NCBI GenBank assembly: GCA_017409405.1
Contig: JAFQSU010000047.1
Coordinates: 1-40,038, forward strand
DNA length: 40,038 nucleotides
Direction: 5' to 3'
DNA from: Oscillospiraceae bacterium
Lineage (GTDB): Bacteria > Bacillota > Clostridia > Oscillospirales > JAAYXM01
The stretch's first letter is position 1, and every line of letters starts with the position of its first letter. Position numbers and translations under genes: made by a program. Positions 26,587 through 35,894 of the stretch are shown here, piece after piece. The notes under the pieces were generated by a model. That model saw only the letters and a program-made list of their open reading frames with translations, had not been told where the DNA came from and made no database searches.

Positions 26587-26994
26587 TTACTTAGATAAAT
26601 TTTCCGGGATGTCTTCGCCATTTACGATAGATGTAATAAGCGTGATAACATCCTCCGGATAGTCACGGCCGGGATATGAAAAGACCTTGCCGTTTTGGAT
26701 GGGAAGCTTTATGCTGTCGTTTCCGAACTTTTCACAGTTTTTCTTTGCGGCACGCTCGCTCTTTGTAAGTATAACGGGGACTGTCGCAACCGTGTTTGCG
26801 TCGAAGTTGACCTTTACGGTGAATGCGGAAACTACGTCCTCAAAGCTTGTATCAACATACACATCGCTTGTTTTATAGCCGGCAGCCTCGACCCTTGAGC
26901 GAAGCTCGTCAAATGCCTTGATATCACCGGAAGTACATGCTGAAAGTGTGAGGATAACAATGGACAAGAGCAGTATTGCGATAATTTTTTTCAT
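26587..26994 (-). CDS. Small lipoprotein of unknown function
   Basis: Encodes 135 residues. The signal sequence ends in the lipobox LSAC, with Cys at residue 20, so it should be lipid-anchored on the outer membrane face. The mature part is about 115 residues, mixed in charge, with a central predicted beta strand region (SAFTVKVNFDANTVATVPVI) and a helix rich in Lys and Glu (TKSERAAKKNCEKF). I do not recognise a family. AAAGGAGA lies before the ATG. It lies 27 bases after the IMPACT-family gene and 20 bases before the SLH-like gene, so it is probably in the same operon and may act with the SLH-like protein. Confidence 0.75.
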   Translation of the reverse strand: MKKIIAILLLSIVILTLSACTSGDIKAFDELRSRVEAAGYKTSDVYVDTSFEDVVSAFTVKVNFDANTVATVPVILTKSERAAKKNCEKFGNDSIKLPIQNGKVFSYPGRDYPEDVITLITSIVNGEDIPENLSK

Positions 26995-27021
26995 TTCACA
27001 ATCTCCTTTCTGTATATATTT

Positions 27022-27642
27022 TTATACTGCCATAAATCTGTCTTCGCCGCGATGCGTTATTACACGACCCGAGGTCATGTCAAAAATCTTTTCGGAGACA
27101 AGGTCAAATTCCTCGCTCGGAATAAGAAATGAAACCGAGACCTCGGCACCGTAGTCGGTAGACTGTAGCTTTGCGCCGAGAGAAACAAGCGCCTTTTGCA
27201 CTATTTCAAACAGATTGTACGGAATACTAAGCGTGCCGTATGTCCACAGCCGCATAACGGCAATTCCTGCGGCATCGAGACCGATTTTTGCGGCGTGGGA
27301 GTATGCACGGACAAGACCGCCTGCGCCGAGAAGTGTGCCGCCGAAGTAGCGCGTGACGACACAGCAGAAGTCAAAGACCTCTTCCTTTCTGAACACGTCG
27401 AGCACAGGAAGCCCTGCGGTCCCCTGCGGCTCACCGTTGTCGGAGTATCGCATTATGTTGTTTTCACGGATTGAATATGCATACACATTATGCGTCGCTG
27501 TTTTGTGTTTTTCGTTTATTTCGGCAACAAATGCAAGAGCTTCCTCTTCTGTCTTTGTGTACCGCACCGCACCGATAAAACGTGAACGCTTCTCAACAAA
27601 TTCGTCAATGCCGTCACGTGCCGGAACTTTAAAGCTTGTCAA
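27022..27642 (-). CDS. yigZ: IMPACT/YigZ family protein
   Basis: Encodes 206 residues, standard for the family. The N-terminal UPF0029 domain is clear: KRSRFIGAVRYTKTEEEA, then HNVYAYSI, RYSDNGEPQGTAGLPVLDV, and VVTRYFGGTLLGAGGLVRAY. A smaller C-terminal domain (DUF1949-like) follows from about residue 135. The family is tied to translation or stress control in eukaryotes (IMPACT); the bacterial role is unclear. The start is a TTG at 27642 that overlaps the TGA of hflX (TTGA), with CGAGGTG spaced 8 bases upstream; no ATG is available before the conserved region. The overlap suggests translational coupling with hflX. Confidence 0.92.
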   Translation of the reverse strand: MTSFKVPARDGIDEFVEKRSRFIGAVRYTKTEEEALAFVAEINEKHKTATHNVYAYSIRENNIMRYSDNGEPQGTAGLPVLDVFRKEEVFDFCCVVTRYFGGTLLGAGGLVRAYSHAAKIGLDAAGIAVMRLWTYGTLSIPYNLFEIVQKALVSLGAKLQSTDYGAEVSVSFLIPSEEFDLVSEKIFDMTSGRVITHRGEDRFMAV

Positions 27643-28910
27643 TTCATATCACCTCGAAGCTCGTGATTGATAAGACCGAACACACGGTCATCCACCAAAG
27701 CCGTGACCTTAATAGCCGTTTCTCCGTATTCCACGGACAAAACCTTTGCCTCGCGGTGAAGAGTGTCAAGAAGTGCTGACTTTGAGTACGGAATCTCAAG
27801 CTCTGTTCGCCGTGAGGTAAGGCTTAAGGCATGGCAGATTTTTTCTTTCAGCTCGTCAAAGCCGTCACCTGTCACGGCAGAGACACAGACGGAATCTGCA
27901 TCATGCGAAAACGGGGAGACGTCTGAAACCAAGTCGCATTTATTAAAGACGCAAAGCCTCGGAGTATCGCCTGCTCCGAGATTTTTTATAACATCCTCCA
28001 CCACAAGGGCGTGCGCACCCATTTCGGGATTTGACGCATCAACCACATGCAAAAGAAGGTCGGCATACAAAAGCTCTTCAAGTGTAGCCCGGAAAGCGCG
28101 CGTCAAATGATGCGGAAGCTTTCTTATAAACCCGACCGTGTCAGAAAGCACAACCTCGGCAGTATCGCTTATACGAAACTTTCTTGCCGTCGGGTCAAGG
28201 GTGTCGAAAAGACGGTCTGCGGCGTGGATATCCGAGCCGGTAAGCGCATTTAAAAGCGTGGATTTTCCGGCATTTGTATATCCGATTAACGCAACGAGAG
28301 GCACTTCGCGCTTTATTCGCGCACGTCTCTGCTCGCCTCTTACACGCATGACGTTTTCAAGCTCATCTTCTATGCGTGAGATTCTGCGCCGGATGTGACG
28401 GCGGTCCGTTTCAAGCTTTGTTTCACCGGGACCTCTTGTGCCGATGCCACCGCCGAGCCTTGAAAGAGCCGTTCCGCTTCCGGAAAGCCTCGGCAGCAGA
28501 TATTTATATTGGGCAAGCTCAACCTGAAGCCGACCCTCACGGGATTGTGCACGGCTTGCGAAAATATCGAGAATGAGAGTTGAACGGTCAATTACCCGAA
28601 CACCCAGGATATCCTCTAAATTTTTTGTTTGTGCAGGGGAAAGCTCATTGTCGAAAACTGCGAGTGTGACATCGCTTGATGCGATAAACTCTGCAATTTC
28701 ATGCGCTTTTCCTGTTCCTATAAGCGTTTTCGGTTCAGGACTCTGACGGTGCTGGATAACACGGGCAACCGCTTCGCCGCCTGCAGTGGAAAGCAATTCG
28801 GCAAGCTCGTCCATCGTGCTGTCGTTTACAGCCTCGGCATCCGTATATATATCCGCATCAAGTCCTATTAAAACCGCACGCTCGCATGCTTCTTCATTTT
28901 GGTTTATCAT
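27639..28910 (-). CDS. hflX: Ribosome-associated GTPase HflX
   Basis: Encodes 423 residues. HflX is a GTPase that splits or rescues stalled ribosomes. The N-terminal nucleotide-binding-like region has the family signature SRLGGGIGTRGPGETKLETD. The G domain follows with G1 GYTNAGKST (from residue 210), G3 DTVGFIRKLPHHL, and G4 NKCDL. The coiled linker RRHIRRRISRIEDELENVMR precedes it. The C-terminal domain begins near residue 350. CGGAGG lies before the ATG. It is the first gene of the minus-strand operon and shares its upstream region with the divergent addB. Confidence 0.95.
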   Translation of the reverse strand: MINQNEEACERAVLIGLDADIYTDAEAVNDSTMDELAELLSTAGGEAVARVIQHRQSPEPKTLIGTGKAHEIAEFIASSDVTLAVFDNELSPAQTKNLEDILGVRVIDRSTLILDIFASRAQSREGRLQVELAQYKYLLPRLSGSGTALSRLGGGIGTRGPGETKLETDRRHIRRRISRIEDELENVMRVRGEQRRARIKREVPLVALIGYTNAGKSTLLNALTGSDIHAADRLFDTLDPTARKFRISDTAEVVLSDTVGFIRKLPHHLTRAFRATLEELLYADLLLHVVDASNPEMGAHALVVEDVIKNLGAGDTPRLCVFNKCDLVSDVSPFSHDADSVCVSAVTGDGFDELKEKICHALSLTSRRTELEIPYSKSALLDTLHREAKVLSVEYGETAIKVTALVDDRVFGLINHELRGDMN

Positions 28911-28939
28911 AAAAACCTCCGAATCTCTGTACGCTTACA

Positions 28940-28969
28940 AGTATACCATAATATGTCATGCTGTCGCAA
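28940..28969 (-). promoter_or_regulatory. Promoter of the hflX operon
   Basis: On the minus strand TTGCGA (28969-28964), 18-base spacer and TATACT (28945-28940), about 30 bases before the start codon. Confidence 0.6.
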
Positions 28970-28977
28970 TATAAAAT

Positions 28978-29006
28978 TTGCCGAAAGCTCTGTAATATGA
29001 TATACT
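28978..29006 (+). promoter_or_regulatory. Promoter of addBA with extended -10
   Basis: TTGCCG (28978-28983), 17-base spacer, TGA-TATACT with TATACT at 29001-29006. Its -35 is only 9 bases from the divergent hflX -35, so the two promoters could compete for polymerase. Confidence 0.65.
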
Positions 29007-29042
29007 GAATTATATAAAAGAATCCGTATGGGAGGGAAACTC

Positions 29043-32000
29043 ATGCTTCATTTTGTTCTTGGACGTGTAAGAAGCGGCAAAACTTCATATATAATCAATG
29101 AGATTGAATGTCGGCATGAGGATGGAACTCTGCTTGTCGTACCGGAACAGCACTCACATTCGACAGAAAGGCTGCTGTGCGAAAAATGCGGAAACACAGT
29201 TTCTTCATACGCAGAGGTGACAAATTTCCGAAGACTTGCAACAAGGGTAAAAAGCGAAAACGGCGGAATCGCCGCAGAAACCGTCAGCGGAGGGAGAAGA
29301 ATACTCCTTCTCCATTCGGCGATAAAAGCTGTTGTGCCCACGCTCAGGGTTCTCGGCAAAACGGCGAGCAGACCCGAAAGCCTTGAAGAGCTTCTTGCCG
29401 CCATTGATGAGTTCAAGGCATACGGAGTGTCCCCTGAGGCTGTGGCGAAGGTTTCCGGGGAAGTGTCCGAGTCTCTCGGCAAAAAGCTTTCCGACATAGC
29501 TGTAATATATGCGGCATATGAGAGTGAACTGAGTGAGGACGAATACGATGCATATGACGAGCTTGCATATATTGCAGAAAATCTCCGTATAAATGATTTT
29601 TTCAGCGATAAAACAGTTTATTTTGACGGATATACCGGATTTTCCGCCGCACAGTTTGACATAATCGAGTCAGCTCTTTGCAAGGCGCGTGATGTGTATG
29701 TTTCGCTTGAGCTGCCGCAAAATTATGACGAGGGTGCAGAAAACGGAATCTTTGACAAGGTCTTTGAAACGAAAAAGAACTTGCAGGCGCGTGCTGAGCG
29801 CAACGGCGTAAGTGTTGATGAAATATATCTTGAGAGAAGTAAAAAAAATGCACTGACGCATCTTGATGAAGCAGTGTTCTCAGATGCGATAAAGCCATTT
29901 GACGGAGACAAGGTTGATATAACGGTTGCACGTGCGGACAGTGCATTTGAAGAATGTGAGCTTTGCGCGGCATATATTCTTGACCGTGTCCGAGCCGGGG
30001 CAAGGTTTCGTGATTTTTCCGTAGCGGTTACAGACCTCTCGGTATATTTCGGCGTGTGCGAGAGCGTGTTTTCAAGATACGGAATTCCGGTATACATAAG
30101 CACTGCACATGAATTGACCGCAAAGCCCGTAATCTCACTCATGCTGTATGCTTTTGAGTGCATTCTGCACGGCTTCAGACCCGGCAATGTTATGGGATAT
30201 CTGAAAACGGGATTTTCCGGCGTGTGTGCGAGAAGTCTTGACCTGTTTGAAAATTATATGTATACATGGTCTCCGAAAGCGTTTGCGTGGACTTCGGGAA
30301 AGGATTTCACGCAGAATCCATACGGTCTCACCGCCGAGGAAACCGACGAAAGCCGTGAGGCTCTCGAAGTGATTAACCGTGTAAGACGAAAAATATACAA
30401 TCCCATATCAAGACTTGCCTCTGTCATTACAAAAAACAGCTCCGGTGAACAGTGCGCCGAGGCATTGTATGAATTCATAAATGCGCTGAATCTTCCGCGC
30501 AGAAGTATGGCATATGCATATCTTGCAGAGCTTGACGGCAGACTCGCCGAGGCTCAGGAATACCGTGCGATAATGGAGGTTTTGTGCGATGCAATAGACT
30601 GTATAGGCCGCACTGTAGGAGACACGGAAATTGATGCGGAGGAGCTGTATCATCTGTTCAAAATCGTCATATCCCAATACGAGCTTGCGACGATACCGGC
30701 ATCTCTTGACTGCGTTACGGTAAGCGACATAAGCCGGGCAGACGGAGAAAAGTGCCGTGTGCGGATAATACTCGGTGCCGAGGAAGGCATGTTCCCCAAA
30801 AGCTGTGACAGCACAGGTCTTTTGTCGGATAATGACCGTGCTGAGCTTGCGGATTTCGGGATAGAGCTTGCCCCGGGAATGTGCGACAGGATTTTTGAAG
30901 AGTACCGTACCATCCACAGAGTGCTTTGCTCGTCGGAGGATGCGCTGTATATAAGCTCTCCGGCACTTGGGAAAAACGGCGAAGAAAAGGCCGAATCCCC
31001 TGTAGTTTCAAGGCTATTTGAAATATACAAAGACATACAGCCGGGCATCAGTGTGAAAGAGGCACGTATGCGCGCAAAGATTCCGTGCTTTGATGAATGT
31101 GTTGCATCGAACAGGCTTCATGACTATTGGGAAAACGACAGTGAATACGCATCAAAGCTGCATGCGGCAAAGCTCAATGCCAAGGGAGAGCGAGGACCTA
31201 TCAAGTCACGCGAAAACCGAGAAGCAATATTCGGAAGTAAAATCCGTCTGAGTGCATCAAGAGCGGATTTGTTTTCGTCATGCCGCTATGCCTATTTTTT
31301 AAAGTACGGCATGCGTGCAACCCTTCGTGAACGTGCAGAAATTTCTCCGATTGAAGCAGGAAGTCTCATGCATTATGTGCTTGAAAAGGTCATTTCACAG
31401 CTCAGCAAAACAGGCAACTACGATATTGAGATCGCAACAGAGCTCTCTGAAAAAGCCTGCCGTGAGTACATTGCCATGACACTCAAGGGAACGGACAAGC
31501 TCTCGGGTCGTATGGAGTTTCTTGTAAAACGTCTTGAAAAGACGGTCAAGGCGGCGGTTGCAGATATCTGCGGTGAGCTTCAGAAGAGCAGCTTCACGCC
31601 GTGCGAGTTCGAGCTTAAGTTCACAGGTGGAGAGGGAGAGCTTCCCCCTCTTGAAATAAAGGGTGAGCATTCGACTGTACTGCTTCGCGGCGCAGTAGAC
31701 AGAGTGGATATGTACAAAGATGACGGAGAGCTATACTTCAGAGTAATAGATTACAAATCGGGCAAAAAAGAGTTTTCGCTTGATGAAGCCGTAAACGGAA
31801 TAGGAATGCAGATGCTGCTCTATATGTTTGCACTTGAGGATATGGGAGAGAAGCGATACGGTAAGCAGCCGAAGCCTGCAGGGGTTATGTATGTTCCGGT
31901 TGCGAGAGAGCTTCATTCAGAACGCGGAAAAGAAAGACCGGTCGCCAGACGCGAGGGTGTAGTTCTCCGCAATATGCAGATTATAAATGCTATGGAAGAC

Positions 32001-32321
32001 GGCGAAGAAAAGGTGTACGTGCCGGTACTTCTCGATAAAAACGGCGGAATCAAGAAAAACTCGGTTGTTCTTACTGCATCCGAATTTGAACTGGTCAAAA
32101 AAAGAATGAAATCCATTCTTGCAAAAATCGGTGACGAGCTTTATAACGGACAGATTGAGCCGAATCCGTATGTACACAAAACGAGAAGCTCGTGTGACTA
32201 CTGTGAATATAAAAGTGTGTGTGCGTTTGATGAGGAAAGGTCAGACGATAAGAAGCGTGAGCTTTGCGATGTGACGCTTTGTGATGTTCTTGAACGTGAC
32301 GGGGGTGAGCAGGATGAGTAA
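29043..32321 (+). CDS. addB: AddB: ATP-dependent helicase/nuclease subunit B
   Basis: Encodes 1092 residues from ATG 29043, preceded by GGGAGGGAAA; an in-frame ATG at 29028 lies in front of that site. AddAB processes double-strand breaks to single-stranded tails for RecA loading. The P-loop is at residues 7-14 (GRVRSGKT). The C-terminal nuclease domain shows GSLMHYVLE, LRGAVDRVDMY, VIDYKSGKK and QMLLYMFAL, the acidic and basic residues of a RecB-type nuclease. Cysteines for the 4Fe-4S cluster are one in FSSCRYAYF and three in SSCDYCEYKSVC. Length is typical (1100-1170). It overlaps addA by 8 bases. Confidence 0.95.
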   Translation: MLHFVLGRVRSGKTSYIINEIECRHEDGTLLVVPEQHSHSTERLLCEKCGNTVSSYAEVTNFRRLATRVKSENGGIAAETVSGGRRILLLHSAIKAVVPTLRVLGKTASRPESLEELLAAIDEFKAYGVSPEAVAKVSGEVSESLGKKLSDIAVIYAAYESELSEDEYDAYDELAYIAENLRINDFFSDKTVYFDGYTGFSAAQFDIIESALCKARDVYVSLELPQNYDEGAENGIFDKVFETKKNLQARAERNGVSVDEIYLERSKKNALTHLDEAVFSDAIKPFDGDKVDITVARADSAFEECELCAAYILDRVRAGARFRDFSVAVTDLSVYFGVCESVFSRYGIPVYISTAHELTAKPVISLMLYAFECILHGFRPGNVMGYLKTGFSGVCARSLDLFENYMYTWSPKAFAWTSGKDFTQNPYGLTAEETDESREALEVINRVRRKIYNPISRLASVITKNSSGEQCAEALYEFINALNLPRRSMAYAYLAELDGRLAEAQEYRAIMEVLCDAIDCIGRTVGDTEIDAEELYHLFKIVISQYELATIPASLDCVTVSDISRADGEKCRVRIILGAEEGMFPKSCDSTGLLSDNDRAELADFGIELAPGMCDRIFEEYRTIHRVLCSSEDALYISSPALGKNGEEKAESPVVSRLFEIYKDIQPGISVKEARMRAKIPCFDECVASNRLHDYWENDSEYASKLHAAKLNAKGERGPIKSRENREAIFGSKIRLSASRADLFSSCRYAYFLKYGMRATLRERAEISPIEAGSLMHYVLEKVISQLSKTGNYDIEIATELSEKACREYIAMTLKGTDKLSGRMEFLVKRLEKTVKAAVADICGELQKSSFTPCEFELKFTGGEGELPPLEIKGEHSTVLLRGAVDRVDMYKDDGELYFRVIDYKSGKKEFSLDEAVNGIGMQMLLYMFALEDMGEKRYGKQPKPAGVMYVPVARELHSERGKERPVARREGVVLRNMQIINAMEDGEEKVYVPVLLDKNGGIKKNSVVLTASEFELVKKRMKSILAKIGDELYNGQIEPNPYVHKTRSSCDYCEYKSVCAFDEERSDDKKRELCDVTLCDVLERDGGEQDE

Positions 32322-35300
32322 TGTCAGATGGACGCAGGATCAGCTGCGTGCAATAGAAACTCGCGGAAGCTCCGTTCTCGTATCTGCTGCGGCAGGCTCG
32401 GGAAAAACGGCAGTTCTTGTTGAAAGACTGCTCCGCCGCATTGTTGATGAAAGGCTGGATATAACGCAGTTTCTGATAATCACATATACCAAGGCGGCGG
32501 CGTCCGAGCTTCGGAGAAAAATAAGTGATGCACTGTATGCACGTGCCGCAGAAAATCCGGGAGACCGCCATATTCGCCGTCAGCTTGCACTCGTCGGCAG
32601 TGCAAGAATATCAACCGTTCATTCCTTCTGTACATGGCTTTTAAAGAACTTCGGCGGTGAAAATGAGGCGGCACGTGGGTTTCGCGTACTCGATGAGAAC
32701 GAATCAAGGCTCATGCTTGAAGAGATGCTTGCAGAGCTTTGTGATGAAAAGTATGAAGAACGTGACGAGGCTTTTCTGTCGCTTGCGGGATATCTCAGCG
32801 GAGCAAGAAATGATAAGCCGCTTTTTGCCGTACTTCTTGAAATGTATGACAAAAGCGTAAGCCACCCATATCCGCATAAATGGCTTTCCGCTGTTTCTGA
32901 GTCATATAACATACCGCACGGAAGCAGTATTTCCGATACCGTATGGGGAAGGTATGCCCATGATGCGGCAAAGAAGCTTTTGCACAACGCCGTGCGCACT
33001 CTTGATTTTATGATAGCGGATGTCGAAAAGGATGCCGCCGCATCAGAGCTGTATGCAGATTTTTTCATTGATGAGCGTGCGGTGATAGCATCGTCTGTAT
33101 GCGATGACTGGGATGAGATGAGAAAAAAGGTTCTCGCAATAAAATTCAAGAGCCTTCCTCCCTCTAAAAAGATTGAGGACAAGGTCCTTGTCAGTCGTAT
33201 TAAGGCGGCACGTGACAACGTAAAAGCATATGTCGGTGACGTATGCAATAAGTTTCTGTCGGAGGACAGCGAGGTTCTGGTATCGGAGCTTTTGGCACTG
33301 TATCCGCATTTGAAACAGATTACTGCGCTCGTTTGCGAGCTCTCGGAGAGATTTAAGAAGGAGAAGCTTCGCCGTGCAGTGCTCGACTACTCAGACCTCG
33401 AGCATCTGGCAATTGACCTTCTGATAAAGGATTACGATGAAGAAAGCGACACTGTAATACCGACAGAAAAGGCTTGTGAGGTTGCCGCAGGCTTTTGTGA
33501 AATTCTGCTGGATGAATTTCAGGACAGCAATAATGTTCAGGACATAATATTCCGCGCAGTATCGCGTGATGAAAAGAATATAGTTATGGTAGGTGATGTC
33601 AAACAGTCAATCTACCGTTTCCGCCTTGCGGATCCTTCAATATTCATGCGGAAATACAAGGCCTTTAAAAGGTACGAGGATGCGACGGGCGATGAGCCGA
33701 GATGTATTACGTTGGCACAAAACTTCAGGTCGCGTGCCGAGGTGCTTGATGCATCAAATGCACTGTTTGAATGCGTAATGACTGAAGCTCTCGGCGGTGT
33801 TGATTATGATGAAAATCAGCGCCTTGTTCCGCGCGATGAGATACCTGACTCAGAGCGCAATGATATGGCGTGCGAATTCCATCTTATCGACAGAATAAAC
33901 TATGACGGAATGTCAGGCTCTCTGGCAGAGGCGACCTTTTGTGCCGCCAAAATATCAGAGCTTGTAAAAAACGGCTTTGAAATTTACGATAAGGACAATG
34001 GCAAAAGACCTGTCCGGTACCGTGATTTTGCCATACTTCTCCGTTCTGCGGCAGGAAATGCCGAGATATACGAGCAGATGCTCAAAAAGTTCAATATACC
34101 GTTTATATCTCCGCGTACTGAAGGGCTTTTGCAGAAAAGCGAGGTAAATGCAATAGTGTCATTTTTGTCGGTAATTGACAATCCGACATCGGACATTCCG
34201 CTTCTTGCAGTGCTGAAATCTCCGCTGTTTGCTTTTACGGCGGATGACCTCTGCCATATCCGTCGCAGTGGCGATTCGTGCCTCTTCAACGCTATGGAAG
34301 TGCTTGCAAAGTGTGAGGGGGAAACTGCAGAAAAGTGTCGCAGCTTTCTGACACTGCTATCCGGCTTGCGCTCTGCTTCACGCGGAATGAATGCCTCCGC
34401 ACTTATCTGGGAGCTTTACAACCGCACAAATGCGCTCGGCATGTTCGGCGCACTGCCGTATGGAGAGGAAAGGCAACGCAACCTTATAGAATTTTACAAG
34501 AGTGCGCAGGGCTTTGAGAGCTCCGGATATTCCGGACTCTACGGGTTCATATCTCATATCGCAGGTCTTGCTGAACGAGGTGGAGACATCCCTGCACCTG
34601 CGGCACATACGGCAAATGCAGTGACGATTATGACGATACATAAGTCGAAGGGATTGGAGTTTCCCGTTGTTATGCTTTCGGGAAGCATCAGGAATTTCAA
34701 CACAGACGATATCCGGCGACCGGTGCTTATTCACCCCGAATTCGGCGCAGGACTAAAATACCGTGATGAAGACCTCGGCTGTGAATGCTCCACACTTGCA
34801 CGTGATGTAATTGCAAACGTAATTACGGAAGAGATGAAAAGTGAGGAAATGCGCATTCTGTATGTTGCAATGACACGCGCCCGTGAAAAGCTTTATATTG
34901 TAGCATCTCACAACAATGCGGCAAAGATGATAGAGAAAACAGTTGCCGAGAATGCCTATCCGGAACTTCTTGCAGAAGCACTGAGAGAGCGCATGGGTAC
35001 GCAGGACTGGTTTATGATGCCGTTGCTTGCATCCTCCGGCGGAAACAGGCTTTTAGAGTATGCAAATCTTTATGAGAGAAGCGGCGGCTCGCTCGGAGGG
35101 ATTGAAGCATATATTACAAACGAGCTTCCGTCCTGCGAATGCGAAGACGAGAGTGTGACTGAGGAAAGTGACGAAAACATTGACTTTTCATTTGCCGCAG
35201 AGTGTTTTGAATATTCATATCCGCACAAAACGGCAGCTCTGACCCCGTCAAAGCTTACGGCTACAGGCATAACCTCGGCAAAAAGGGAAGGCTTTACACC

Positions 35301-35856
35301 CGTACGCCGCACCTTCCCGAGACCGGGCTTTATGCGAGAGAAAAGCCTAACTCCGGCAGAGCGCGGAACGGCTCTGCACATGGCGATGCAATTTTCAGAC
35401 TTCAGAAAGTGTCAGACCCTTGACGGCGTCCGAGATGAGCTTTGCCGTCTGCAATCCGAGAAATATCTCACCGCGAAGCAGGCAGAAGCCGTGGACGCAG
35501 AAAAGATATTTGCATTTGTGACGTCCGATATAGGAAGAGATATGCTTTGCGCAAGAGATGTACGGAGAGAATTTAAGTTTTCCGTTCTTCTTCCTGCAGA
35601 GGATATTCTGGAAAACAGCACGCTCTGCAATGATAAAATTCTGCTTCAGGGTGTCATGGATATGTATTATGAAAATGATGCCGGAATAACTATCGTTGAT
35701 TTTAAAACGGACAGAAGACGGCCGCAGGGAGAAACTCTCAGAAAGTATGAAGAACAGCTGCGGGCATATCAAAGGGCACTGTACGAAATGACGGGAAAGC
35801 ATGCCACGCGCCTTGTGCTGTATCTGATATCTCTCGGAGAATATATGGAAGTATGA
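32314..35856 (+). CDS. addA: AddA: ATP-dependent helicase/nuclease subunit A
   Basis: Encodes 1180 residues from ATG 32314, inside the end of addB (ATGAGTAA), with GGGGGTG upstream. UvrD-like helicase motifs in order: WTQDQLRAI (Q motif), AAAGSGKT at 25-32 (Walker A), LLDEFQDSN (motif II, with Phe and Ser where many have Tyr and Thr), VGDVKQSIYRFR (motif III), TIMTIHKSKGLEFPVV (motif V) and LYVAMTRAREKLYIV (motif VI). The C-terminal nuclease has GTALHMAMQ, LQGVMDMYY, IVDFKTDRR and YEEQLRAYQRAL. It is the 3'-5' helicase and one of two nuclease subunits of AddAB. The stop codon overlaps the shared terminator. Confidence 0.96.
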   Translation: MSNVRWTQDQLRAIETRGSSVLVSAAAGSGKTAVLVERLLRRIVDERLDITQFLIITYTKAAASELRRKISDALYARAAENPGDRHIRRQLALVGSARISTVHSFCTWLLKNFGGENEAARGFRVLDENESRLMLEEMLAELCDEKYEERDEAFLSLAGYLSGARNDKPLFAVLLEMYDKSVSHPYPHKWLSAVSESYNIPHGSSISDTVWGRYAHDAAKKLLHNAVRTLDFMIADVEKDAAASELYADFFIDERAVIASSVCDDWDEMRKKVLAIKFKSLPPSKKIEDKVLVSRIKAARDNVKAYVGDVCNKFLSEDSEVLVSELLALYPHLKQITALVCELSERFKKEKLRRAVLDYSDLEHLAIDLLIKDYDEESDTVIPTEKACEVAAGFCEILLDEFQDSNNVQDIIFRAVSRDEKNIVMVGDVKQSIYRFRLADPSIFMRKYKAFKRYEDATGDEPRCITLAQNFRSRAEVLDASNALFECVMTEALGGVDYDENQRLVPRDEIPDSERNDMACEFHLIDRINYDGMSGSLAEATFCAAKISELVKNGFEIYDKDNGKRPVRYRDFAILLRSAAGNAEIYEQMLKKFNIPFISPRTEGLLQKSEVNAIVSFLSVIDNPTSDIPLLAVLKSPLFAFTADDLCHIRRSGDSCLFNAMEVLAKCEGETAEKCRSFLTLLSGLRSASRGMNASALIWELYNRTNALGMFGALPYGEERQRNLIEFYKSAQGFESSGYSGLYGFISHIAGLAERGGDIPAPAAHTANAVTIMTIHKSKGLEFPVVMLSGSIRNFNTDDIRRPVLIHPEFGAGLKYRDEDLGCECSTLARDVIANVITEEMKSEEMRILYVAMTRAREKLYIVASHNNAAKMIEKTVAENAYPELLAEALRERMGTQDWFMMPLLASSGGNRLLEYANLYERSGGSLGGIEAYITNELPSCECEDESVTEESDENIDFSFAAECFEYSYPHKTAALTPSKLTATGITSAKREGFTPVRRTFPRPGFMREKSLTPAERGTALHMAMQFSDFRKCQTLDGVRDELCRLQSEKYLTAKQAEAVDAEKIFAFVTSDIGRDMLCARDVRREFKFSVLLPAEDILENSTLCNDKILLQGVMDMYYENDAGITIVDFKTDRRRPQGETLRKYEEQLRAYQRALYEMTGKHATRLVLYLISLGEYMEV

Positions 35857-35894
35857 AAACAGCCGTAACGAAAACTCTCGTTACGGCTGTTTTT
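35856..35894. terminator. Bidirectional terminator between addA and the YitT-type gene
   Basis: A perfect 16-base stem (35856-35871 with 35878-35893) with 6-base loop and A/T flanks. The addA stop overlaps the left arm and the stop of the minus-strand gene (35881-35883) is within the right arm. Confidence 0.93.
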
